Assembly (NCBI GenBank): GCA_025455445.1
Contig: JALOMN010000165.1
Coordinates: 1 to 5,108 of the forward strand
Direction of reading: 5' to 3'
Length of the DNA stretch: 5,108 bases
Source of the DNA: Cyclobacteriaceae bacterium
GTDB taxonomy: Bacteria > Bacteroidota > Bacteroidia > Cytophagales > Cyclobacteriaceae
Part shown: positions 1 through 5,108 of the stretch, piece by piece
Position numbering within the stretch: position 1 is the first letter of the stretch
Layout: the number at the start of each line of letters is the position of its first letter
Notes under the pieces: generated by a model
Databases searched by the model: none
What the model saw: the letters and a program-made list of their open reading frames with translations, nothing else
Told to the model about the DNA's origin: nothing
Translations under genes and position numbers: made by a program

Positions 1-413
1 TCCATCAGGCATTGCTGCAGCAAGTCTGACAGTTCACTATGTCGCAGTTGTTTCTCCGGGTTTTCCCTGCGACTGCTGCTCGCCTCCCACCGGTAACTCT
101 CTTCACTTTCGCCAGGCCTGAGATCATGCAAAGACACCGACCGGGTAGCTTTGCGCTTTCTCAACTCCTCGCGACAGTAATTAACCGCGATCGTATAGAG
201 CCATGATTTGAATCGCGTGGTCTCCTGAAGTCCATCAATATTCCGGTGCATACTGATGAAGGTTTTCTGAGCTACTTCCATGGCCAGATCATGGTCGAAA
301 AAGAATTTATAACCGAAATTATATATTCGCTTATACCACAATTGCACCAGTTTACCCTGGGCATTCTTATCCCCTTCGCGGGCCCGGGCGATGAGGGAAT
401 CAGCATGCATCAT
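1..413 (-). CDS. ECF-type sigma-70 family RNA polymerase sigma factor (3' end outside window)
   Basis: This gene encodes a two-domain ECF sigma factor that would direct RNA polymerase to a dedicated promoter set. Reading from the ATG at 413 gives 137 codons before the left edge. Residues about 20-60 form the start of region 2, with the region 2.2 pattern DHDLAMEVAQKTFISMHRN (40-58). Residues 67-88 carry the region 2.3/2.4 signature RFKSWLYTIAVNYC followed by basic REELRKRK, the -10 recognition and melting part. A charged linker (about 89-120) leads into region 4, of which only the start (LRHSELSDLLQQCL) is visible. A second ATG follows immediately at 410, and an in-frame GTG at 440 would add nine residues after a stop at 449-447; the ATG is preferred because family alignment begins near DSLIARAREGD. 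No partner is visible; an anti-sigma gene, if any, would lie off the left edge. The family call is secure; the regulon is unknown. Confidence 0.93.
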   Translation of the reverse strand, partial: MMHADSLIARAREGDKNAQGKLVQLWYKRIYNFGYKFFFDHDLAMEVAQKTFISMHRNIDGLQETTRFKSWLYTIAVNYCREELRKRKATRSVSLHDLRPGESEESYRWEASSSRRENPEKQLRHSELSDLLQQCLM

Positions 414-454
414 AGCTATGTCGGGTAAAGTATCAGCCACCGAAAATCATTTAT

Positions 455-464
455 TTGAGCTCAA
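455..464. promoter_or_regulatory. Palindrome TTGAGCTCAA upstream of the sigma factor gene
   Basis: A perfect 10-bp palindrome is overlapped by a second, TCAATTGA, at 461-468. Together they give repeated TTGA/TCAA half-sites 15-28 bases before the alternative GTG start and about 42-55 bases before the ATG. The position would suit an operator for the sigma gene, but short AT-rich palindromes are common by chance and no regulator is indicated. Confidence 0.22.
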
Positions 465-504
465 TTGAATGTTTTCACGATATATAGATGCCAGACCAAA
501 TGGA

Positions 505-554
505 ATAGTTTTAAAATATACAGAAATATTAAACTGAATGGAACATAAAACTAT
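505..554. repeat. Inverted repeat ATAGTTTT / AAAACTAT
   Basis: Eight-base arms at 505-512 and 547-554 are exact reverse complements separated by 34 bases. The spacer holds a smaller potential hairpin (AATAT 515-519 with ATATT 526-530). All pairs but one per arm are A-T, so a stable RNA stem is unlikely. A protein-binding site in the divergent promoter region is conceivable but not shown. Confidence 0.25.
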
Positions 555-581
555 CAACAGAAGAGGGTAACGAAGTGCATT

Positions 582-616
582 GAACTTTTTACTTTGACCT
601 TTATGCTTTTAACTTT
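582..616 (+). repeat. Five tandem 7-base repeats, consensus NNNCTTT
   Basis: Five consecutive units, GAACTTT, TTACTTT, GACCTTT, ATGCTTT and TAACTTT, all carry CTTT at positions 4-7 with an exact 7-base period. The array ends seven bases before the chosen methyltransferase start at 624. A 7-base period is not a multiple of a codon, so the array is best read as non-coding; this argues against the in-frame starts inside it (TTG 594, ATG 603). The last unit plus the next G forms TAACTTTG, a match to the Bacteroidota -7 box. The same motif recurs after the gene at 1417-1444. Confidence 0.7.
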
Positions 617-617
617 G
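610..617 (+). promoter_or_regulatory. Possible -7 element TAACTTTG for the methyltransferase gene
   Basis: The sequence matches the Bacteroidota TAnnTTTG box exactly and lies six bases before the ATG at 624. No TTTG or TTG is found at the expected 19-21 bp further upstream (the nearest are 13 and 27 bases away). Because it is part of the 7-base repeat array, the match may be incidental. If used, the transcript would be leaderless or nearly so. Confidence 0.25.
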
Positions 618-623
618 AAGCCC

Positions 624-1391
624 ATGAAACAAGTCATCTCATTCCTAATCCGATTTATACCCCGCAAATATCTTCAACTCTTTACGGGAATAGGACTTAA
701 AACATTAGGAGTGTTTTATGCCGGCAACCAGGTAGCCTGCCCCATCTGCGGAAAGCATTATAAAAAATTCCTGCCTTACGGCCGATTGAATCCAAGACCA
801 AATGCACTTTGTCCGAATTGTCTGAGCCTGGAGCGGCACCGACTCATTTGGGTGTACCTGGAAGAGAAGACAAACTTTTTTAACCATAAACTAAGTGTAT
901 TGCACATCGCGCCTGAGCCATGCTTCATGAAGCGTTTTGAAAAACAACATGGCGACACCTATATCACAGCCGACATCGAATCGCCTCTGGCAAAAGTTAA
1001 GATGGATATACACCAGATTCCTTTTCCAGAAAATCACTTTGATGTGGTCTTGTGCAATCACGTGCTTGAACATGTAGCGGACGATATAAAAGCGATGAGT
1101 GAAATACAGCGCGTATTGAAACCCGGTGGTTTTGCAATCTTGCAGGTACCTTTTTTCTCACCTGTTCCTTCAGTTACGTTTGAAGATAATTCCATTACTG
1201 ATCCGCGCGAACGCGAAAAAATATTTGGTCAGGATGATCATGTACGCAAGTTTGGGAAAGATTATGCGAACCGAATTGAACGAAGTGGTTTAACTGCCGA
1301 AGCCAGTGCGTTTGCTGCAGAACTCAATGAAGATAAGGTATTGCGCTATGGATTAGTGCGCAACGAAATTCTTTACATTGGCAGAAAATAA
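624..1391 (+). CDS. Zinc-ribbon class I SAM-dependent methyltransferase (type 11-like)
   Basis: The 255-residue product should transfer a methyl group from S-adenosylmethionine to an unknown substrate in the cytoplasm. The N-terminal segment has two cysteine pairs, CPIC (C39, C42) and CPNC (C63, C66), followed by SLERHRLIWVYL, as in a family of methyltransferases with an N-terminal zinc-ribbon-like module. The Rossmann part starts at VLHIAPEP (92-99), in the place of the usual glycine-rich motif I. It continues with an acidic strand end (TADIES), the motif IV-like DVVLCNHVLEHV (140-151) and RVLKPGGFAILQVPF (163-177). The C-terminal FGQDDHVRKFG is also typical of the family. The ATG at 624 is preferred over upstream in-frame TTG 594 and ATG 603, which sit in a 7-base repeat array. 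It is divergent from the sigma gene, convergent with mdh and apparently monocistronic. The substrate is not predictable; relatives often occur near polysaccharide genes, but none are visible here. Confidence 0.88.
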   Translation: MKQVISFLIRFIPRKYLQLFTGIGLKTLGVFYAGNQVACPICGKHYKKFLPYGRLNPRPNALCPNCLSLERHRLIWVYLEEKTNFFNHKLSVLHIAPEPCFMKRFEKQHGDTYITADIESPLAKVKMDIHQIPFPENHFDVVLCNHVLEHVADDIKAMSEIQRVLKPGGFAILQVPFFSPVPSVTFEDNSITDPREREKIFGQDDHVRKFGKDYANRIERSGLTAEASAFAAELNEDKVLRYGLVRNEILYIGRK

Positions 1392-1417
1392 AAAAGCCCC
1401 GACTTCTCAGGGCTTTT
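1392..1417. terminator. Bidirectional rho-independent terminator
   Basis: An 8-bp perfect stem pairs AAAAGCCC (1392-1399) with GGGCTTTT (1410-1417) around a 10-base loop, within which GA/TC (1401-1402 with 1407-1408) could extend the helix after one mismatch. It begins one base after the methyltransferase stop. On the plus strand the stem ends in TTTT; on the minus strand the run is longer (TTTTTT then ATTTT), so it should stop mdh transcripts well too. It separates two convergent genes, a classic setting for a shared terminator. Confidence 0.85.
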
Positions 1418-1444
1418 CAGTTTCAACTTTTTACTTTCAACTTC
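1417..1444 (+). repeat. Second block of 7-base repeats downstream of the methyltransferase gene
   Basis: Four units in register, TCAGTTT, CAACTTT, TTACTTT and CAACTTC, follow the terminator and run into the mdh stop codon. Two are perfect NNNCTTT and two are degenerate. The 13-base string AACTTTTTACTTT (1425-1437) also occurs exactly at 583-595 in the upstream array, in the same orientation. On the mdh transcript the block would lie in the 3' untranslated region before the hairpin. Confidence 0.6.
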
Positions 1445-2376
1445 TATTTACCAAGCTTATCCAACACATCCATCACTTCCTTCACATGCTTGCGGCTGGT
1501 TTCGAGTGCTGCCTTTTCTTCTGCATTCAAATCCAGTTCAATCACTTTCTCTATGCCATTCTTGCCTAAAATTACAGGCACACCCAGGTAGCAATCTTTG
1601 ATACCATATTCGCCATCTAATTGCATACATACCGGCAATACCCTGCGTTGATCTTTCACAATGGACTCAACCATTTGTGCTGCTGCCGAACCAGGCGCAT
1701 ACCAGGCTGAAGTTCCCATCAGCTTCACCAACTCGCCACCACCCACTTTGGTTCGCTCAATAATTGCATTCAGTTTGTCTTTTGAAATTAACTCCGTTAC
1801 CGGAATTCCACTTACGGTAGTATACCGGGGAAGCGGAACCATTGTATCGCCATGACCACCCAACAACATAGCCTGAATGTCTTTAGGTGAAATATTCAAT
1901 GCTTCAGCAAGGAATGCACGATAGCGGGCTGTATCAAGGATACCGGCCATACCCATTACTTTAGTGCGGGGAAGTTTTGAACTGAAATGCGCCTGGTAGG
2001 TCATTACATCCAACGGATTAGATACTACTATAATGATCGCATTAGGTGAATGCTTCACCACGTTTTCAGTAACCGACTTTACGATACCCGCATTGGTGGT
2101 AATCAAATCATCGCGGGTCATACCGGGCTTGCGCGGAAGACCCGAAGTAATGACTACAACATCAGAGCCAGCCGTTTTTGCATAATCATTGGTTGAACCG
2201 ATTGTGCGTGAGTCATATAAATCGATTGGAGCTTTTTGCCAGATGTCCAGGGCTTTACCTTCAGCAAAACCTTCACGAATATCAACCAACACGATTTCGT
2301 TGGCTATTTCTTTGTATGCCAACACATCGGCACAGGTGGCGCCTACGTTACCGGCACCTACTACAGTTATTTTCAT
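1444..2376 (-). CDS. mdh: Malate dehydrogenase (NAD-dependent, LDH-like type)
   Basis: This enzyme interconverts malate and oxaloacetate with NAD in the TCA cycle, in the cytoplasm. The 310-residue length is normal for the LDH-like bacterial MDH family. The Rossmann motif GAGNVG is at 7-12 and the NAD ribose-binding aspartate is D32 at the end of IVLVD. Substrate arginines are visible: R82 and R88 in the mobile loop LPRKPGMTRDD, and R151. The catalytic pair is D148 (GILDTAR) and H175 (GGHGD). Arg82, where lactate dehydrogenases have Gln, supports malate specificity. SNPLDVMTY (119-127) is also conserved in the family. The ATG at 2376 starts directly with the first beta strand (MKITVVGAG), so the start is secure. 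tilS lies 67 bp upstream on the same strand; cotranscription is possible, but I found no clear promoter or terminator in that gap. The shared hairpin at 1392-1417 should end the transcript. Confidence 0.97.
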   Translation of the reverse strand: MKITVVGAGNVGATCADVLAYKEIANEIVLVDIREGFAEGKALDIWQKAPIDLYDSRTIGSTNDYAKTAGSDVVVITSGLPRKPGMTRDDLITTNAGIVKSVTENVVKHSPNAIIIVVSNPLDVMTYQAHFSSKLPRTKVMGMAGILDTARYRAFLAEALNISPKDIQAMLLGGHGDTMVPLPRYTTVSGIPVTELISKDKLNAIIERTKVGGGELVKLMGTSAWYAPGSAAAQMVESIVKDQRRVLPVCMQLDGEYGIKDCYLGVPVILGKNGIEKVIELDLNAEEKAALETSRKHVKEVMDVLDKLGK

Positions 2377-2443
2377 AATTAATGTGGTTAAATCAATAAA
2401 ATCGGAGGCGAATTTATCAATAGAGAGGTCAAAAGAAAAACTA

Positions 2444-3769
2444 TTACGATAAATAAGGTTGAAGGGTGAATGAAATAGCTCTTTTTGTATCCTTGGTGAG
2501 TTTAAAACGGTTATCTATACGATAACCTGCTACCCATAAAATTTCCCCACCACATTCCAACACTGTGACTGCATCCTTTTCAACCATTGATACTTTGTTG
2601 TCAATCAAGAAGTCGCTTAACTTTTTTCGTTGATTCATGCCTAAAGGATAGAATGAATCACCTATTTTCCATTTGCGCCATTGAAGCGGAAACTGAATTT
2701 TATCTGAATCCAACACGGCAACATTGAGGAGTTCTGATGGCTTTAATGCTGCATCCCTATCAATTTTAAGGTGCCAATCACCCATCCGGACTTCTGATTG
2801 ATTTTCCTCGATCCTATTGTCATTCCAAACCTGTATACGTTTGGTAATAAGCAGGTATTCTCTGTCAACCACCAACCGGTGGGTATCGTTATAAAACTGT
2901 TTGCCGGGTTGTCCTGGCAGAGTAGCGATAATCTCTTCACACATATGAAATGCAAATCCCACATCCCTAATGATTCGCCATAATAAGGAAGCACCATAGG
3001 CAGGTTCAGAAAGCGCACTTTTACTAATACGTGTAATCGTATTTTCACTCTCAATATGTTGAGCCTTCCAGGCTTCTAAGCAATTTTCTAAAAAACGAAT
3101 TTCCCCTTCAATTTTTCGTGTGCTTTCAAGCAACGTATTTTCTAGCGAGCTATTGATGCGTTTCAGCTGGGGTATTACCTGATGGCGAATTAGGTTGCGC
3201 TGATAATCATCGGTTTGATTACTGATATCTTCGCGCCAGGTGATTTCATTTTCTGCAGCATAGTGATTTAATTCTTCACGCGTTGCAAATAAAAGCGGGC
3301 GAATGATATTTTCACGGATTGGCAAAATACCTTTCAGCAGGTCAATCCCACCGCCTCTGATCCAATTCAATAGAACCGTTTCAACCGAATCATTAAAATG
3401 ATGAGCAGTTGCCAGTTTAGCATAACCTTTTTCACTCATCAATGTTGAAAACCAATGATAGCGAAGTTGACGCGCAGCCATTTGGATAGAAAGTTTATGT
3501 TCGCTGGCATAATTGTTGGTATCAAAGCGTTTGCTGAAAAATGGAATATTCAACCGCACACAGTGCTGCCTTACAAATTCTTCATCCTGGTCGGAATCAT
3601 TTCCACGCAGTTGAAAGTTGCAATGAGCTACTGCCACTTCATATCCTGATCGATGAAGCATCTGAAGCAAGACCATTGAATCCAGCCCTCCACTCACTGC
3701 AATCAACAACCGGTCGTGCTGATTTATCAGGTTTTTCTCTTCGATATAGTGCTTCAGTTTATCTAACAC
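2444..3769 (-). CDS. tilS: tRNA(Ile)-lysidine synthetase TilS
   Basis: TilS uses ATP and lysine to convert C34 of the CAU-anticodon isoleucine tRNA to lysidine, so that it reads AUA codons; it is normally essential. The 441-residue product has the PP-loop ATPase motif SGGLDS at 26-31, AHCNFQLRG (48-56), SIQMAARQLRYHWF (94-107) and TAHHFNDSVETVLLNWIRGGG (121-141; key residues H123, H124, D127, E130, T131). The C-terminal TilS domain spans about 359-435, with GDSFYPLGM, KKLSDFLID and GYRIDNRFKLT. The start chosen is GTG at 3769, giving (M)LDKLKHYIEEKNL, the expected N-terminus of the family. The frame stays open upstream with ATGs at 3826 and 3916, but those would add 19 or 49 residues without family resemblance, antisense to the signal-peptide region of the divergent gene. 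A TATCTTTG box sits four bases before the GTG. Confidence 0.95.
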   Translation of the reverse strand: MLDKLKHYIEEKNLINQHDRLLIAVSGGLDSMVLLQMLHRSGYEVAVAHCNFQLRGNDSDQDEEFVRQHCVRLNIPFFSKRFDTNNYASEHKLSIQMAARQLRYHWFSTLMSEKGYAKLATAHHFNDSVETVLLNWIRGGGIDLLKGILPIRENIIRPLLFATREELNHYAAENEITWREDISNQTDDYQRNLIRHQVIPQLKRINSSLENTLLESTRKIEGEIRFLENCLEAWKAQHIESENTITRISKSALSEPAYGASLLWRIIRDVGFAFHMCEEIIATLPGQPGKQFYNDTHRLVVDREYLLITKRIQVWNDNRIEENQSEVRMGDWHLKIDRDAALKPSELLNVAVLDSDKIQFPLQWRKWKIGDSFYPLGMNQRKKLSDFLIDNKVSMVEKDAVTVLECGGEILWVAGYRIDNRFKLTKDTKRAISFTLQPYLS

Positions 3770-3773
3770 AGGC

Positions 3774-3806
3774 CAAAGATAACTTTTCCCTATTTTTGAA
3801 TCGAAA
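3774..3806 (-). promoter_or_regulatory. Candidate tilS promoter (TTTC - 21 bp - TATCTTTG)
   Basis: Reading the minus strand, TATCTTTG (3781 to 3774) matches the Bacteroidota -7 consensus TAnnTTTG exactly. TTTC (3806 to 3803), one mismatch from the -33 TTTG, lies 21 bp upstream. Transcription would start at or next to the GTG at 3769, making the mRNA leaderless. The assignment rests on consensus matching only. Confidence 0.4.
3791..3798 (+). promoter_or_regulatory. Candidate -7 element TATTTTTG for the OstA-like gene
   Basis: The box is an exact TAnnTTTG match eight bases before the ATG at 3807. The expected -33 position (about 3766-3771) has no TTG, so the promoter is incomplete by consensus. 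If active, the leader would be only a few bases long and the polymerase footprint would overlap that of the opposing tilS promoter. Confidence 0.3.
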
Positions 3807-5108
3807 ATGAGCCGATATCTTATCATAATTCTGTTTTTATCCTGCGCCCTTACTTCCTTCTCACAAAAGCGGGTGCAGTTAAAGAACTCAGACAACCTGA
3901 TTGGCTCTATTCGCAATGGCGAGCGTTACGATCGGCTTATCGGTAATGTGGTTTTTGTTCAAAACAACACCACGATTTATTGCGACTCAGCGCATTATTT
4001 TAAAACCAAAAACAATATTGAAGCCTTTGGAAAAGTGCGAATTACCGATGGCGACTCGGTAGAGTTAACGTCTCACCTGCTTACCTATGATGGCAATAAG
4101 CGCATCGCACACATGCGAAAAAATGTAATTTTTAAAAAACTGGGGGTAGCTACTTTATATACCGATTACCTCGATTATGACAGGCAAAAAAACATGGCGA
4201 TGTATTTTAATGGTGGAAAGTTGGTAGACTCTACCAATGTGCTCACCAGCAAAAAAGGCTACTATAACATCACTAATAACCTTGCCTCTTTCAAGACAGA
4301 CGTGGTGGGCAACAACCCTGACTACACACTTACTGCCGACACCCTTCAATATAACTCGCAAACAAAGATCATTTATTTCCGTGATGTGACTACCATCAAA
4401 GATAACCAAGGAGGAGTTGCCATCTATCGAAGTGGATTTTATAACACGACCCAAAAACTTTCGGCACTCAACATGGGCGAAATTGAGAGCGTTGAATATA
4501 AGATTAAAGGTGATGAATATGTAATAGATGACGCGAAGAAACACTATCGGGCGCGCGGCCGTGTGGCGATGACTTCAAAAGAAGAGAACCTGATTATTTA
4601 TGGTGATGAAAGCTTTTACGACAAACCAAAAGGTATCTCGAAAGTATATGGTAATGCCTATGTTGCACAAATTGACAGCAATAGTGACACACTTTTCATT
4701 TCGGCCGACACACTGGTATCAATTGAAAATGTCGACCCGGCCAAAAAACGATTACTCGCCTATAATAATGTCAAAATCTTCAAACAAGATCTACAGGGTG
4801 TAGCTGATTCGCTTGTCTACTTGACACGCGATTCTACTATCTACTTTTATACTATGCCTGTGTTATGGAGCAGCGGTAATCAACTTAATGCAGATTCAAT
4901 AAAAATTGTATTGAGGAATAAGACGGTTGATAAATTATATATGACTTCAAATTCATTTGTTGTGTCTGAAGATTCACTATCAAATTATAATCAGATTAAA
5001 GGCAAAAAGATGGTTACGCAATTTCGCTCGGGCAAAATCCAGAGTGTGTATGTAGAGGGTAACGCAGAAAGCCTTTATTATGCGTTGGAAGAAAAACTTT
5101 CTACCGTA
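3807..5108 (+). CDS. OstA/LptA-like secreted protein (3' end outside window)
   Basis: The frame is open from the ATG at 3807 to the right edge (434 codons, no stop). Residues 1-20 look like a Sec signal peptide: MSRYLIIILFLSCALTSFSQ has a short positive start, a hydrophobic core and a likely cleavage near SFSQ. The rest is strand-rich with repeats of the OstA/LptA beta-jellyroll type: GNVVFVQNNTTIYCDSAHY (47-65), EAFGKVRITDGDSVELTSHLL (72-92; turn residues G75, D81, D83), VATLYTDYLDYD (114-125), YTLTADTLQYN (173-183) and later ADSLVYL and NADSIKIVL. LptA-type domains carry lipopolysaccharide across the periplasm to LptD, so a role in outer-membrane lipid export is inferred. At over 430 residues it is much longer than enterobacterial LptA (under 200), matching the longer Bacteroidota OstA-like proteins. 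C13 lacks a good lipobox (FLSC), so a lipoprotein is less likely. It is divergent from tilS with a 37-bp gap. Confidence 0.88.
   Translation, partial: MSRYLIIILFLSCALTSFSQKRVQLKNSDNLIGSIRNGERYDRLIGNVVFVQNNTTIYCDSAHYFKTKNNIEAFGKVRITDGDSVELTSHLLTYDGNKRIAHMRKNVIFKKLGVATLYTDYLDYDRQKNMAMYFNGGKLVDSTNVLTSKKGYYNITNNLASFKTDVVGNNPDYTLTADTLQYNSQTKIIYFRDVTTIKDNQGGVAIYRSGFYNTTQKLSALNMGEIESVEYKIKGDEYVIDDAKKHYRARGRVAMTSKEENLIIYGDESFYDKPKGISKVYGNAYVAQIDSNSDTLFISADTLVSIENVDPAKKRLLAYNNVKIFKQDLQGVADSLVYLTRDSTIYFYTMPVLWSSGNQLNADSIKIVLRNKTVDKLYMTSNSFVVSEDSLSNYNQIKGKKMVTQFRSGKIQSVYVEGNAESLYYALEEKLSTV

Larger units (their letters stand above)
441..623. other. AT-rich divergent intergenic region
   Basis: This stretch separates the divergent sigma factor and methyltransferase genes and must hold at least one promoter for each. 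It contains a 10-bp perfect palindrome (455-464), an 8-bp inverted repeat with arms at 505-512 and 547-554, and a run of 7-base repeats (582-616). No full TTTG/TAnnTTTG promoter with 19-21 bp spacing was found on either strand, so the transcription starts cannot be placed. No credible small gene or RNA was seen here. Confidence 0.6.

Noticed and set aside
594..623. Upstream starts TTG 594 and ATG 603 for the methyltransferase
   Set aside because: They lie inside a tandem 7-base repeat whose period does not fit a reading frame, and the added residues carry no recognisable domain.
582..1444. Methyltransferase gene as a transposon or integron-type cassette bounded by repeats
   Set aside because: There is no transposase or integrase, the repeats are direct and low-complexity rather than terminal inverted repeats, and no target-site duplication is evident.
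2377..2443. Possible mdh promoter in the tilS-mdh gap
   Set aside because: The minus strand has a TTTTG and several TATTGAT-like strings but no TAnnTTTG at suitable spacing, so neither a separate promoter nor an operon can be claimed.
2743..3054. 103-codon minus-strand open frame inside tilS
   Set aside because: It is an out-of-frame shadow of tilS, which reads without interruption through the same bases with conserved motifs on both sides.
3770..3916. Extension of tilS upstream to an ATG at 3826 or 3916
   Set aside because: The 19 or 49 extra residues do not resemble TilS N-termini and are antisense to the signal-peptide region of the divergent OstA-like gene. The GTG at 3769 gives the expected family start.
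4155..4544. 129-codon open frame on the minus strand
   Set aside because: It lies wholly antisense to the OstA-like coding region, which has continuous family-like motifs, and its translation shows no recognisable domain.

Overview
The window reads as a chromosomal segment of a Bacteroidota bacterium, probably of the Cytophagales type. This is an inference from three things: a TilS and an OstA-like protein of the form usual in that phylum, start codons with no purine-rich Shine-Dalgarno sequence, and several TAnnTTTG boxes, the -7 element of Bacteroidota housekeeping promoters. No species can be named from the sequence alone.

From left to right: (1) an ECF-type sigma-70 family factor on the minus strand, cut by the left edge inside its region 4; (2) an AT-rich divergent intergenic region with two small palindromic elements and a run of five 7-base repeats; (3) a plus-strand class I SAM-dependent methyltransferase with an N-terminal four-cysteine zinc-ribbon-like module; (4) a strong bidirectional terminator hairpin and a second short block of the same 7-base repeats; (5) malate dehydrogenase (mdh) on the minus strand, convergent with the methyltransferase; (6) tRNA(Ile)-lysidine synthetase (tilS), also minus strand, 67 bp upstream of mdh and possibly cotranscribed with it; (7) a divergent plus-strand gene for a secreted OstA/LptA-like protein, open through the right edge. 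The tilS and OstA-like start codons are only 37 bp apart.

The genes serve separate core functions: transcription control, methyl transfer on an unknown substrate, central carbon metabolism, tRNA modification and outer-membrane biogenesis. I see no new multi-gene system, mobile element, tRNA, rRNA or CRISPR array. The points most worth following are small-scale. Seven-base CTTT repeats bracket the methyltransferase gene, and perfect TAnnTTTG boxes lie 4 to 8 bases before three of the five start codons, which suggests leaderless or nearly leaderless transcripts. In the 37-bp gap between tilS and the OstA-like gene, two such boxes face opposite ways.
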